From the NCBI RefSeq assembly GCF_001042675.1, contig NZ_AP012333.1:1054001-1118000 (forward strand): a stretch of DNA of 64,000 nucleotides. Direction: 5' to 3'. The stretch comes from Parascardovia denticolens DSM 10105 = JCM 12538 (GTDB lineage: Bacteria; Actinomycetota; Actinomycetes; Actinomycetales; Bifidobacteriaceae). A program made the translations under genes and the position numbers. Shown here one piece after another: positions 35,853-45,107 of the stretch (position 1 is its first letter; every line of letters begins with the position of its first letter). The notes beneath the pieces are model-generated. The model made no database searches and was not told the origin of the DNA. It worked only from the letters and a program-made list of their open reading frames with translations.

Positions 35853-38603
35853 ATGGAACAGTATCTGGTCTCTGGCATGACCTGCGCGGCTTGCCAGACT
35901 CACGTGGAGAAAGCGGTCTGCAAGCTTCCGGGAGTGACGGACGCTACCGCTTCCTTGCTAACCAATACCTTGACCGTGCAAGGCCAGGCTTCCCCGGCAG
36001 AGGTGATGAAGGCGGTGGACAGGGCGGGATACCGGGCCAAGCCTTTGAAGGAAGCCTCCCAAGAGACATCTCGGTCGGACTCCCAGCCGACCGAGACCGG
36101 TTCCGCCATCTCCGATTCGGATTCATCCTCCCTGACCCGCGCCTTGGAAGACCATGAGACTCCCCGCCTCCTGCGCCGTTTGGCCTGGTCCTTGGTTCTG
36201 TCTTTGGCCATCATGTATATCTCCATGGGTCATAGCATGTGGGCTTGGCCCCTACCCGCCTTCCTGGCCGGCAATATGCCGGCCCTGGCCCTGACCCAGA
36301 TGCTCCTGGCTTTGGCCGTCCTCTTCATCGGCAAGGATTTCTTCGTCTCCGGCTTCAAATCCTTGGCCCATCTGGCCCCGAACATGGATTCCCTGGTCGC
36401 TTTGGGAAGCTCCATTTCCTTCCTCTGGTCCCTTGGCATCCTTTTCCGCATGACTTCCGCCTCCCCCGCCGTTATGATGGACCTCTACCATCATCAGCTT
36501 TACTTCGAAGGCTCGGCCATGATCCTCACCTTCATCACCGTGGGCAAGACTTTGGAATCCCTGGCCAAAGGCCATACGACCGATGCCTTGAAATCACTCC
36601 TGTCCCACGCTCCTCAGGAGGCGACGGTCGAAGGGCCGGAGGGGACCAGACGGGTGCCGGTCTCTCAGGTGAAATTGGGAGACATCATCGTCGTCAAGCC
36701 GGGCGAGGCCATCCCGGTCGATGCGGTTGTGGTGGAAGGCTCCAGCACGGTGGACGAATCAGCCTTGAGCGGGGAGTCCGCCCCGGTCAGTAAGGAGGTC
36801 GACAGCACCATTTCCGCCGCAACCCTCAATCAGACCGGTTTTCTCAAGGCTCGGGCCACCCGGATCGGGGCGGATACGACTTTCTCCCAGATCGTCAGTC
36901 TGGTGTCCGACGCCGCGGGGACCAAGGCCCCCGTCGCCCGCATAGCCGATAAGGTCTCGTCCGTCTTCGTCCCCGTCATCATCGCCATCGCGGCCCTGGT
37001 CCTGGTCCTCTGGCTAACCACCGGTCATCCCCTCTCCCTGGGGCTCTCCCATGCCGTCGCCGTCCTCCTCATCGCCTGCCCCTGCGCCTTGGGTCTGGCC
37101 ACCCCCGTGGCCATCATGGTCGGCAATGGTTTAGGGGCCCGCTCCGGCATCCTCTTCAAGAGTGGCCAATCCTTGGAGGAAATCGGACGCACGTCCGTCA
37201 TCGCTTTGGACAAGACCGGGACCGTCACCGAAGGCAGGCCCCAGGTGGTGGACATCGTCCCAGTAGCAGGTTCGGGAGTGGACGCCCGTCGTCTTCTATC
37301 TTTGGCGGCCAGTCTGGAAGCCCAATCCGAGCATCCTTACGCCCAGGCGATCCTCCGCAAGGCCCAAGACATGGGAGTTCAGCCAGCTGCGGAAGTCAAG
37401 GATTTCCATACCCTCCCCGGGAAAGGGCTCGAAGCCACGGTGGGATCCGACCTTCTTTACGCCGGAAACGCCCCTTATATCTCGTCTCTCCTGGAAAAGC
37501 AGGGAATGGAAATCCCCTCCGACCTTCTGGACCAAGCCCATCAGACGCAGAAGGAGGGCAAGACCCCGCTTTTCTTCGCCAGTCCCCACGAGGTCTATGG
37601 CTTCATCTCCGTCGCCGACGGGATCAAGGCCGACTCTGCCCAAGCCATCCGGCAGCTTCATGAGATGGGCCTCACCACCGCCATGATCACCGGAGACAAC
37701 GAAAGGACCGCCCAAGCCATCGCCTCCCAAGCCGGCATCGACCATGTGGTCGCGGGCGTGCTTCCGCAGGAAAAGGAAGCGGAAATCGTCCGCCTACAGC
37801 AAGGCGGGCGGAAGGTGACCATGGTCGGGGACGGCATCAACGACGCTCCGGCCTTGGCCAGGGCCGATGTTGGTGTCGCCATCGGGGCGGGGACGGACGT
37901 TGCCATCGACGCCGCCGACGTGGTGCTCATGGATTCCCGCTTGACCGACGTAGCCGCGGCCGTCCGCCTGAGCCGGGCCACCGTCAGGAATATCCACGAG
38001 AACCTGTTCTGGGCCTTCGCCTACAACCTGGTCCTCATCCCCATCGCAGCCGGAGCCATCCCCGGGTGGAGCCTCAGCCCCATGTGGGCGGCCGCAGCCA
38101 TGGGCCTGTCTTCGGTGACCGTCTGCCTGAACGCCTTGCGTCTGAACCTCTATAAGGTCCATCCCGCTCGGAAGACGCCAACAAACTCGAACCTTTCGAG
38201 ACCTGCCATAGAATCCTCAACCCCCGCCGGCGAGAATATCGGGAATGGGGAGAATGCCGAAAAGACCGAAAAGCCTGGAAATACAGGAAATCCCATCATC
38301 GGGAAACCTATCATCGGAAAGGAAAACGCCATGACGAATCAGTCACAAGAAAACCAAACGATTCAAGATAACCGAGGACCCCTAACGACCCATGAAACGG
38401 TCCATATCGACGGCATGTCCTGCGCCCATTGCGAGATGACCCTCAAGAAGGCTTTGGAAGCCCTGGATGGAGTCTCTCAGGCGGAACTGGACCATATGAC
38501 GGGGACGGCCCAACTGACTTTGTCGGGAGATGTCCAGGAAAGCCAAATCAGGCAGGCGATCGAGGACAAGGATTACACCTTCGTCTCCCTTGACCGAAAT
38601 TAA
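35853..38603 (+). CDS. copA: Copper-exporting P-type ATPase with C-terminal CopZ-like domain
   Basis: P1B-1 ATPase exporting Cu(I), 916 residues. The N-terminal metal-binding domain has GMTCAAC (8-14). The membrane ion site is CPC in LLIACPCALGLATP; the actuator has LSGESAPV; the P domain DKTGTVTEG, the N domain SEHPYAQAI and the hinge VGDGINDAPALA. After the last membrane pair (about residue 770) comes a 60-residue Asn/Glu/Lys-rich linker and then a second heavy-metal domain with GMSCAHC (about 851-857), which looks like a free CopZ chaperone joined on. AGGAGG lies 10 bases upstream of the ATG. A single copper resistance gene thus appears to encode both pump and chaperone. Confidence 0.96.
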   Translation: MEQYLVSGMTCAACQTHVEKAVCKLPGVTDATASLLTNTLTVQGQASPAEVMKAVDRAGYRAKPLKEASQETSRSDSQPTETGSAISDSDSSSLTRALEDHETPRLLRRLAWSLVLSLAIMYISMGHSMWAWPLPAFLAGNMPALALTQMLLALAVLFIGKDFFVSGFKSLAHLAPNMDSLVALGSSISFLWSLGILFRMTSASPAVMMDLYHHQLYFEGSAMILTFITVGKTLESLAKGHTTDALKSLLSHAPQEATVEGPEGTRRVPVSQVKLGDIIVVKPGEAIPVDAVVVEGSSTVDESALSGESAPVSKEVDSTISAATLNQTGFLKARATRIGADTTFSQIVSLVSDAAGTKAPVARIADKVSSVFVPVIIAIAALVLVLWLTTGHPLSLGLSHAVAVLLIACPCALGLATPVAIMVGNGLGARSGILFKSGQSLEEIGRTSVIALDKTGTVTEGRPQVVDIVPVAGSGVDARRLLSLAASLEAQSEHPYAQAILRKAQDMGVQPAAEVKDFHTLPGKGLEATVGSDLLYAGNAPYISSLLEKQGMEIPSDLLDQAHQTQKEGKTPLFFASPHEVYGFISVADGIKADSAQAIRQLHEMGLTTAMITGDNERTAQAIASQAGIDHVVAGVLPQEKEAEIVRLQQGGRKVTMVGDGINDAPALARADVGVAIGAGTDVAIDAADVVLMDSRLTDVAAAVRLSRATVRNIHENLFWAFAYNLVLIPIAAGAIPGWSLSPMWAAAAMGLSSVTVCLNALRLNLYKVHPARKTPTNSNLSRPAIESSTPAGENIGNGENAEKTEKPGNTGNPIIGKPIIGKENAMTNQSQENQTIQDNRGPLTTHETVHIDGMSCAHCEMTLKKALEALDGVSQAELDHMTGTAQLTLSGDVQESQIRQAIEDKDYTFVSLDRN
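38331..38603 (+). CDS. Possible internal start giving a separate CopZ-like copper chaperone
   Basis: Inside the copA frame, ATG at 38331 (Met827) is preceded by GAAAGGAAAA and would give a 90-residue protein with one HMA domain, GMSCAHCEMTLKKAL. Size and start resemble an ancestral stand-alone copZ now fused in frame to copA. Some bacteria produce both a CopA and a short chaperone from one gene by other means. Whether this start is used is unknown. Confidence 0.35.
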   Translation: MTNQSQENQTIQDNRGPLTTHETVHIDGMSCAHCEMTLKKALEALDGVSQAELDHMTGTAQLTLSGDVQESQIRQAIEDKDYTFVSLDRN

Positions 38604-38747
38604 TCAAGAATTGATCGAGCCTTAACTAAGAATTAAGCAATGCATTAAGACGAGGCTTCAGCGCTTAAAGGTTAGAGTATAAATTAACGTATAAATTTGA
38701 AGCTTATAACTTGCCTATAGCTTAAAGCCTCTAACTCGAAAGCTCAC

Positions 38748-38785
38748 AAAATTAAAGCTGGGGGAAGTCCGAGGCTCCCCCCAGC
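38748..38785 (-). terminator. Rho-independent terminator after tpx
   Basis: On the minus strand GCTGGGGG pairs with CCCCCAGC around a loop of about 12 bases and is followed by TTTAATTTT. It lies about 30 bases past the tpx stop. Between it and copA the sequence is AT-rich with repeated TTAAGC words and no gene. Confidence 0.75.
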
Positions 38786-38812
38786 CACACGAAGGCTCAA
38801 CCAGCTTCGGGA

Positions 38813-39313
38813 CTACTTCCCCATCCCTTTCAGGAAAGCCAAAGCGGCCTGATAATTAGGCTCTTCATGCTGGTTCTGCAGAATTTCACGATAGAGAACC
38901 TTCCCGCTGCCGTCAGTGATCCAGATGCTGCGGGCGTCGAAATCCAAGGCCGGCATCAGTACGCCCACATTTCGCCCGAAAGACTGCTCCTCGGCGTCGC
39001 TGAGCATCTCCATGTTCTTCACGCCTTCGGCCGCGCACCAATCCTTCTGTTCCTCCACCGTGTTGGTGGAGACGGTGTAGAAAGCCACGTCCGGATACTT
39101 GTCCATCTCGGAGTTGAAACGCTTGGTCTGCAAGGAGCAGACGGAGGTGTTGATGTTCGGGACCACGGAGATGAGGGTCTTGTCTTTGAAAAGATCCGCG
39201 CTCTTGACCCGGGAATCGTCGGCCTTGTGAAGGGTGAATTCGGGCAGCTCCTGCCCTACCTCGGTCGGCTCTGCGGCCAGCTCGCGGTCTTCTCCACCAA
39301 ATTGAACCTGCAT
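38813..39313 (-). CDS. tpx: Thiol peroxidase (atypical 2-Cys peroxiredoxin)
   Basis: Reduces hydrogen and alkyl peroxides using thioredoxin. 166 residues, full length. The peroxidatic cysteine is Cys59 in NINTSVCSLQTKRFN and the resolving cysteine Cys93 in DWCAAEGV, the helix-2 to helix-3 pair of Tpx. The usual Pro-Ser-Ile-Asp-Thr lead is NINTS here. AAAGGA precedes the ATG. Along with the NADH oxidase, it points to an oxygen-exposed niche for an otherwise fermentative organism. Confidence 0.96.
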   Translation of the reverse strand: MQVQFGGEDRELAAEPTEVGQELPEFTLHKADDSRVKSADLFKDKTLISVVPNINTSVCSLQTKRFNSEMDKYPDVAFYTVSTNTVEEQKDWCAAEGVKNMEMLSDAEEQSFGRNVGVLMPALDFDARSIWITDGSGKVLYREILQNQHEEPNYQAALAFLKGMGK

Positions 39314-39455
39314 TGGTCATCCTTTCTTTGGGTTTTCACTACGAAACTACCATGGGCATGCAGAGGAAGACCATAGCTTTCAGCGTAGGGGGAAGAGGAC
39401 TTTCTCCCCTCCTCTTTCTCTCATTCTTCTTTCCCTCCCCTCTTCCGTTTTCGCG

Positions 39456-40259
39456 TCACTTATTACGGAAGATCTCGATGAAGTCCCTGAATTCGTTGCG
39501 CTTGGTGTCCAAGGTGTTGAGGGTCAGGTCGGGGTTCCGGGTCTTGGCCTCCCGGTATTGGCCCATCATGCTGCTGAAGATCTCTCCGCTGGAAGGTGGA
39601 GTGAAGCTGATGGTGTTCGCCCCGGCGGCGATGGTCTCCAGGATCGACTCCTGGTTCCGGCCTCCGCTGGCGATGATGGGGACATCCGGGAATTCCGACC
39701 GTATTTTGGCGACGACTCCGGGGGTCTTCCTGCCGGCGGCGACGTTGAGGATGGACACACCGGCGCCCAAACGGCTTGTTATGTCTTCGTCATCCGTGAC
39801 CACGGTGGCGATGATGGGGATGTCGATGACGCTTTTGATCAGACGGATGTTGGTGTTGCTCATCGGGGCGTTGACAACGACCCCAAAGGCTCCCTGGGCC
39901 TCTGCGTCCTGGGCGATGAGGACGGACCGCAGACCTTTGGTCATGCCCCCTCCCACTCCTACGAAGACGGGGATGGAGGAGGAATCGATGATGGCTTCGG
40001 AAATCACCTGCTGCGGGGTGAAAGGGTAGACGGCTAGGACCGCGTCCGCGTTGCAGTTGCGGATGATGGCGATATCGGTGGAGAAGATGATCGACTTGAT
40101 TCGTCTGCCGAGGACGACCATGCCTTTGGCCTTCCAAATGACGTCTGGCAGCTCGATGGAGTGGGCCCGCAAAGTCCCCGACAGACGGGGGATCCGCTTG
40201 GACTCAAGGCCTTCGGTCTTCTCCGCGTTTTCAACATCGACATTTTCCATGCAAAGCAT
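39456..40259 (-). CDS. TIM-barrel protein of unknown function
   Basis: About 267 residues with an alternating strand-helix pattern and a phosphate-binding end typical of TIM barrels: IPVFVGVGGGMTKG, PIIATVVTDDEDI, VSILNVAAGRKTPG and PIIASGGRNQESI followed by AAGANTISFTPPSSGE. It resembles uncharacterised proteins annotated as hydrolases in Firmicutes and bifidobacteria and, distantly, ThiG or PdxS-type barrels. No catalytic residue can be assigned. ATG at 40259 has GGTG five bases before it; the frame is open to 40310 and an ATG at 40250 is possible. It stands between tpx and the broken tocopherol-cyclase-like gene on the same strand. Confidence 0.65.
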   Translation of the reverse strand: MLCMENVDVENAEKTEGLESKRIPRLSGTLRAHSIELPDVIWKAKGMVVLGRRIKSIIFSTDIAIIRNCNADAVLAVYPFTPQQVISEAIIDSSSIPVFVGVGGGMTKGLRSVLIAQDAEAQGAFGVVVNAPMSNTNIRLIKSVIDIPIIATVVTDDEDITSRLGAGVSILNVAAGRKTPGVVAKIRSEFPDVPIIASGGRNQESILETIAAGANTISFTPPSSGEIFSSMMGQYREAKTRNPDLTLNTLDTKRNEFRDFIEIFRNK

Positions 40260-40345
40260 TATGACACCGCAAAGGGACGAAGGCCGTCTTGGTCTGGCTA
40301 CTCCCCGCATTCCCTAGTCCGTCCGCTCTTTAGCCTGCCTGTTCC

Positions 40346-41542
40346 CTAGTCTTCCCGCTCCCCGTATTCACCGTACTCGCAGCCCACATGACTGGCCTCG
40401 ATCTCATCAACCAAGGTCAGTAGCGATCCCTCTTTCTCGTAAAGCCTGACGAACCCGAAACCAGTCCCGCCGTTCCATAGCCGCTGGTGCTTTTTGCTGC
40501 CGTCCGGAGCCTCGTAATTGACGAACAGCATTTCGCTTTTCCTACAATAGACATCCGTCTCCATGACGGCTCGCATGCTCTCCTGCCGGACATGCCAATG
40601 GACCAAGTCATCATCCGCAGGTCCCTGGGGACCATATTCATCGAAGGAGAAATCTGTCTTCACCTGTTCATGGAGTTTGGAGAAGTTGAAATCGTACTCT
40701 TTCCTCTCATACCAGAAGGCGCCCAAAAGCCGACGGTTCAAAGGAAGGGGGTAGATTTGCGGCCGGCCTCCGCCGATGTCGAAGACGCTGTTTTCCAGCC
40801 TTTCCCCGCTTCTCTTGCTGACCAGGCAGTTGGAAGAAAGCCAGACCCAAGGGCTGGTGAAGTCCCGCCCCCAGTTCTTGTCCGCATAGCCATAGGATTT
40901 CTCCGGGCTGACCGTATAAACGCGGCCATTGTGGGTTATCCGCCCCTGATAGGCGGTTTTCATGCCCTCCGCATGCCAATACATGGCGAAGGCTTCGATA
41001 TCCCGCAAAGGTTTGCTGGCCCCATAGCCGACGTTGAAAGCGACTTGCTTGTCCACCTGCAAATCCTAGGAAAGAGAACCGCTGTCGCACATCCATTCCG
41101 GATGGGCGGCGGCCTCCTCTTCGCTGATGGTGATGCTGCCCGTGAGCCTGGTCTCCGACGCCAGGCAGTCGGCGGCTTGGACTTGGTAAGGCGCATCCGC
41201 ATGAAGGTCCACCTGATCCCAGGCGAAAAAGCGATGCAGTTGGCAATGGTCCTCTCCCCAGCAACCAGCCTTGACCATCACGTAGGATGGTTTCTGCCCA
41301 GCGGCCTTGTTCTCGGATAGTTGCCCCAAAATCGGGCCAGACCCTGGCCCTTTCTTGTCTTCGGCGAGCGCGGGATTACACAGGAAGAACTCCACGAAGA
41401 AAGCCTTGTCTTCGCCCGTCTGAGCATCCTGTGCAGTGAAGGAATGCCACCACCAGTCGTAGCCCTTCTTGCGCAGAGGGCCGCGCAACATGCAGGCATC
41501 ACGGGAAATATCATGCTTATTGAATGCGGAGATTGCTGACAT
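40346..41542 (-). pseudogene. Tocopherol cyclase-like protein interrupted by an in-frame TAG
   Basis: From ATG 41542 (AGAAGAG upstream) one frame would encode about 398 residues. It contains GYDWWWHSFTA near the N terminus, SYGYADKNWGRDF and PWVWLSSN in the middle, the pattern of the tocopherol cyclase-like family of unknown bacterial function. A TAG at 41063-41065 (GGTTCTCTTTCC then TAG GATTTG) splits it into 159 and about 238 residue parts with no frame change, so it is a nonsense mutation; similarity continues directly across it. A TTG just after the stop could restart translation but has no ribosome site. Suppression cannot be excluded. Confidence 0.78.
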
Positions 41543-41568
41543 CCTGGGACTCTTCTTTCGGAAAACTC

Positions 41569-41952
41569 TTATTCCTGAGAGGGATTCAACTCTTCCTCGA
41601 TCCATATGCTCAGACTCGGCTCAACCATGGAAACTTCAAGAGAAAGATCCTCGCCATGATCATCCGGCTCGCAAACAAGGCATTCGTCCCAATATTCCAG
41701 ATGCTTCTTGTCAATCCAAGACTCAGACTCCTCTACGGCCTGAGCGTCATCGCCCTGATAGGAAAACCAGTAAAGATACATCTGTCCGTCAATGACCTCG
41801 GAGAAGATGTCTTCCACATACATTCTTTCATTCTTCAAAGTGAGCAAGGTCTCGCCGATGTTCTCATTCAGAAAACGCATCCATTCGCGGGCCCTATCCT
41901 CTTTGCCTTTTTTGACCTTGTACCGTGTGAGCTCAGTATGCAGTGTCATCAT
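41569..41952 (-). CDS. Hypothetical protein (DUF6176-like)
   Basis: 127 residues, acidic, no membrane segment. The pattern TRYKVKKGKEDRAREWMRFLNEN, MYVEDIFSE and YLYWFSYQG with a later HLEYWDECL fits a small dimeric alpha-beta barrel family annotated DUF6176. Function unknown. AAAGGA lies four bases before the ATG at 41952. It sits between the DUF2785 gene and the tocopherol-cyclase-like pseudogene, all on the minus strand. Confidence 0.7.
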   Translation of the reverse strand: MMTLHTELTRYKVKKGKEDRAREWMRFLNENIGETLLTLKNERMYVEDIFSEVIDGQMYLYWFSYQGDDAQAVEESESWIDKKHLEYWDECLVCEPDDHGEDLSLEVSMVEPSLSIWIEEELNPSQE

Positions 41953-41994
41953 TAAATCCTTTGCCATGAATATTTGCTGTATTGCCAATCATGT

Positions 41995-42768
41995 CTATCT
42001 GTCATTGGGCAGATATCCCATACGCAGATAATAACCCCTGCAATACCGAGAACAGGAGCTCCTGACTTCTTCGCTATTCGATAGGAAGTAAAGGCTTTGA
42101 AGAAAATTGATCCAGAAGGTCAAACAGTAACAAGGGGCGGATTCGCTTGCTTCCTCTTTTTCCCAGCAGACAGTGTCAGTATGGCTGAGGAATCGTTCGA
42201 AGTCTGTCTGCTTGAATTTCTTGTTTTCCAATCCAGCCGTAATCGCCGAGGAGAGCCGACTGGCTTCGGAATCATGAAAAGGATAGTCCAAGGATCCCAT
42301 CCAGGATGAAATTAGGTCGAAAAAGCTCGTACTGGGTGTGAAAAGAGGATGTTGTAGAGCAGCATCAAGTAAATCACTGCCGTGAGCGAGCGCATGAGCC
42401 CATCCTTGTGATGGGGACACCCAACCTCGATGGTCTTGTTCATCAAAAAGGTAATGTTCGGCCCAGCTGAACCATTGCTTTCGCTGCTCAGGACTCAAAA
42501 GTGGAGTTCGCCGGTCGCAGTCAAGGAAGATCGCTCCCATTAAAGCGGAGAAGCTTCGAAGGAAAACGCTGTCATCAGCTTGCGAGCCAATCTTATAGTA
42601 GAGGCATTCCCCATCCGTGACGAAAGCAATGATCTTCCTCATTTGGGCTTCAGAGAAAATGCTTTCCTCAAATCCTTGCGCCAAAGTCGAGTAGACAAGA
42701 CCATCACGGATTGACGCGTCGGAATCGCCCAGATGATTGAGGAGATAATCAATTTGAGAATCATCCAT
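41995..42768 (-). CDS. DUF2785 family protein
   Basis: 257 residues, predicted all-helical with HEAT-like character. The segment GWVSPSQGWAHALAHGSDLLDAAL is the recognisable core of DUF2785, and the N-terminal LLNHLGDSDASIRDGLVYSTL also fits. Function unknown. AAGGAG lies seven bases before the ATG. Base composition is AT-richer than the core genes. A long perfect inverted repeat lies immediately upstream of the ribosome site, which could affect expression. Confidence 0.82.
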   Translation of the reverse strand: MDDSQIDYLLNHLGDSDASIRDGLVYSTLAQGFEESIFSEAQMRKIIAFVTDGECLYYKIGSQADDSVFLRSFSALMGAIFLDCDRRTPLLSPEQRKQWFSWAEHYLFDEQDHRGWVSPSQGWAHALAHGSDLLDAALQHPLFTPSTSFFDLISSWMGSLDYPFHDSEASRLSSAITAGLENKKFKQTDFERFLSHTDTVCWEKEEASESAPCYCLTFWINFLQSLYFLSNSEEVRSSCSRYCRGYYLRMGYLPNDR

Positions 42769-42783
42769 TGAGTGCTCCTTCCT

Positions 42784-42822
42784 ATGTTGCGTTTGTAGGC
42801 TAAAAACCTACAAACGCAACAT
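42784..42822. repeat. Perfect 16-base inverted repeat between the PatB and DUF2785 genes
   Basis: Arms ATGTTGCGTTTGTAGG and CCTACAAACGCAACAT enclose a seven-base loop. On the minus strand it starts 22 bases past the aminotransferase stop and ends just before the AAGGAG of the next gene. The loop reads TTTTTAG on that strand; no U-run follows the stem. It is too long and exact to be chance, and may be a terminator-like or attenuating hairpin. Confidence 0.8.
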
Positions 42823-42844
42823 CACTGTTTCCCATTGTTTATTG

Positions 42845-44068
42845 CTACCGCTGCTGGCAATACGCTTTCACCCCTCGGCGGAGCCGGTCAAGCCCGTCTT
42901 CGACCAGACCGCGAGGGCAGGCCAGATTCATGCGGGCGAAGCCGCTTCCGCCCTGGCCGTAATGGGCGCCGTCGGTGATGAAAAGTCCCGTCTGTTGGCG
43001 AAGGAAGTCCGTGAACCCTTCGCCATGGCCAGGCAAGGCCCGCAGATCGAGCCAGAGCAGATAAGTCCCCTCCCCATGAACGGGCTGAATTAGAGGAATC
43101 TGCGCGCTGATGTAGTCGCAGGCGAATCGGCGGTTCTCCGAAATGTAGCAGCGAAGGGCGTCCAACCACTCCCCGCCTTGATTGAAGGCGGCGACGGCCG
43201 CTCCAACGGCGAAAACGTTCGGCTCAGCGATCTCATCCGTGTTCAGGCCTCGCCAAACCTTGTGCCGCAAATGCTCATCCGGAACGACCACGGCGGCCGA
43301 ATGGATTCCAGCGATGTTGAAAGCCTTGCTGGGACTCAGGCAGGTGACGCTGATCCTGCTCGCCGTCGGGGAGACTGAGGCGAAAGGCACGTAGCCGACA
43401 CCCGGCTCGGTCAAATCGCCATGGATCTCGTCGGAGATGACGGTCACTCCATGGCGAGCGCAAAGCTCGGCCACTCGTTTCAGGTCTTCGGCCGACCAGA
43501 TGGTTCCTCCCGGGTTCTGCGGATTGCAGAGGATCATCAGCGTCACCTGGGGGTCGGACAGGTCCGCCTCCAGACGATCGAAGTCCATCCGGTATTCCTT
43601 CCGCCCGTCGGCACGGCCGGTATCAACCAGTTTGAGGGGGCTTTCCAGAGGGAAACGACCGTTGTTGAGGATGGAATTGAAGAAGATGTTGTAGACCGGG
43701 GTTTGCAGGAGGACTTTTTCCGCAGGGGTGGTCAGTTTGCGGACCATGCTGGAGATGGCCGGCACGACCCCTGTGGTGAAAATCAGCCAATCATGCTCGA
43801 TGGTCCAGCCGTGGCGGCTGACCCACCACGAGATGTAAGCCTGATACCAGTCTTCGCTGATACCTGAGTAGCCGTAGATCCCGTGATCGACCCGCTGTCG
43901 CAAAGCCTGCCGGATGGGTTCCGCGACTTCGAAATCCATGTCCGCCACCCACATAGGCAGCTCGTTCTCGCCTACGTTCCACTTCTCCGACTGGGTTCCG
44001 CGACGGTTGATGACCCGGTCAAAATCATAGGAAGTCTGGCCCTTAGCACGAGTATCCATCATATTCAT
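42845..44068 (-). CDS. PatB/MalY-type PLP-dependent C-S lyase or aminotransferase
   Basis: Fold-type I PLP enzyme, 407 residues, of the PatB/MalY group that cleaves cystathionine and related sulfur amino acids. The N terminus YDFDRVINRRGTQSEKWN and LPMWVADMDFE are diagnostic, as are YGYSG, CNPQNPGGTIW, ISDEIHGDL and the PLP lysine in LSPSKAFNIAG. The frame is open upstream, but ATG 44068 overlaps the stop of the DUF3737 gene as ATGA and has AGGAA before it, indicating translational coupling. DUF3737 next to this enzyme is a recurring pairing. Confidence 0.93.
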   Translation of the reverse strand: MNMMDTRAKGQTSYDFDRVINRRGTQSEKWNVGENELPMWVADMDFEVAEPIRQALRQRVDHGIYGYSGISEDWYQAYISWWVSRHGWTIEHDWLIFTTGVVPAISSMVRKLTTPAEKVLLQTPVYNIFFNSILNNGRFPLESPLKLVDTGRADGRKEYRMDFDRLEADLSDPQVTLMILCNPQNPGGTIWSAEDLKRVAELCARHGVTVISDEIHGDLTEPGVGYVPFASVSPTASRISVTCLSPSKAFNIAGIHSAAVVVPDEHLRHKVWRGLNTDEIAEPNVFAVGAAVAAFNQGGEWLDALRCYISENRRFACDYISAQIPLIQPVHGEGTYLLWLDLRALPGHGEGFTDFLRQQTGLFITDGAHYGQGGSGFARMNLACPRGLVEDGLDRLRRGVKAYCQQR

Positions 44069-45063
44069 TTTTCCTGCCCTTCCACCAATCGGGTCTCCCC
44101 ATCTGTTCCGGAGACCAATGTCACTTGATCCAATCGAAGGAAATCGGTTTTCCGGATTCCTTTCTCGAAAATCTGAAGATCGTGGCTCTGTTGTTGCACG
44201 GAATTCTCGCACTTGCTTGAATCCGCATCGTCTGCAACAGGCTGGGCCGGATCAAGAATGACAGTCCCAATCTCATCGGCATGAATCGAACCAGACCGAG
44301 GATTGATGATGCTCTCCACCCGGCCAGAGATTTCAGCGTCAATATCAGAGGAGTATTCAAAAGCCAAGGTGGTGGAGCCTAGATAACAATTACGCATAAC
44401 CAGATGGTCTACGTAACAAAGCCCTTGCAGGCTGTCGATTCTGCAATTGATCAAGGTGACATTACGGGAATTCCAGGCGAAATACTCGCCAGAGATGGTG
44501 GAGCCGTAGACGGTCACGTTTTCGCAGTTCCAGAAGCAGTCCTTGGAAAGGAAGCGACTGTTACGGACGGTCACGTTTTTCGCTCCATCAAAGCAGTAGT
44601 CCCCTTCCAGAACGAGATGGTCTATGCCGACGTTCCGGCACCCCATGCCGAAGTAGTCTCCGGCGGCACTCACATGGTCAAGGACCAGGTCCCGGCAGTT
44701 CCACAAGGTCTCTTCCGCCTGAGGGATGGTCACTTCCTCCAGGCGCAGGTCCTTGCATCGCCGGAATTCCTTAGGTGCTTTAATAGTGGTCTTGGACACA
44801 GAAACATGGTCGCTATACCATATTCCCGCCCTCGCTGTGGGATTGAAGGTGCAATCATCCAGCTGGAAATGGTCCCCATACCAAAGCGGGTATTTCCAGT
44901 CGAAAGTGGTACCGGTAACAGTCAGATTCCGGCAATGTTTGAGGGGCGACTCCCCATCGCCGAAAGCCGAGTCTCTGATCTCCGTATCGGAAATGCCGAA
45001 AAGGGCGCGTTCCCCGGTGAATCGTTGCCTTTCAATCAGGTTCTGTTTATTCATGCCACTCAT
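44065..45063 (-). CDS. DUF3737 family beta-helix protein
   Basis: 332 residues made of repeated strand units (for example CRNLTVTG, CKDLRLEEVTI, CRDLVLDHVS, CENVTVYGSTI, SRNVTLINCRI), the signature of a right-handed beta-helix of the DUF3737 family. The N terminus RFTGERALFGISDTEIRDSAFGDGESPLK is the family start. Function unknown; its four-base overlap with the PatB/MalY gene suggests they act together. GGGGGA precedes the ATG. The final 70 residues are a non-repeating acidic tail. Confidence 0.9.
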   Translation of the reverse strand: MSGMNKQNLIERQRFTGERALFGISDTEIRDSAFGDGESPLKHCRNLTVTGTTFDWKYPLWYGDHFQLDDCTFNPTARAGIWYSDHVSVSKTTIKAPKEFRRCKDLRLEEVTIPQAEETLWNCRDLVLDHVSAAGDYFGMGCRNVGIDHLVLEGDYCFDGAKNVTVRNSRFLSKDCFWNCENVTVYGSTISGEYFAWNSRNVTLINCRIDSLQGLCYVDHLVMRNCYLGSTTLAFEYSSDIDAEISGRVESIINPRSGSIHADEIGTVILDPAQPVADDADSSKCENSVQQQSHDLQIFEKGIRKTDFLRLDQVTLVSGTDGETRLVEGQEK

Positions 45064-45107
45064 GAATCCCCCTTTGCCGACGAATGATTCCGGAAAATCA
45101 GACTGTG

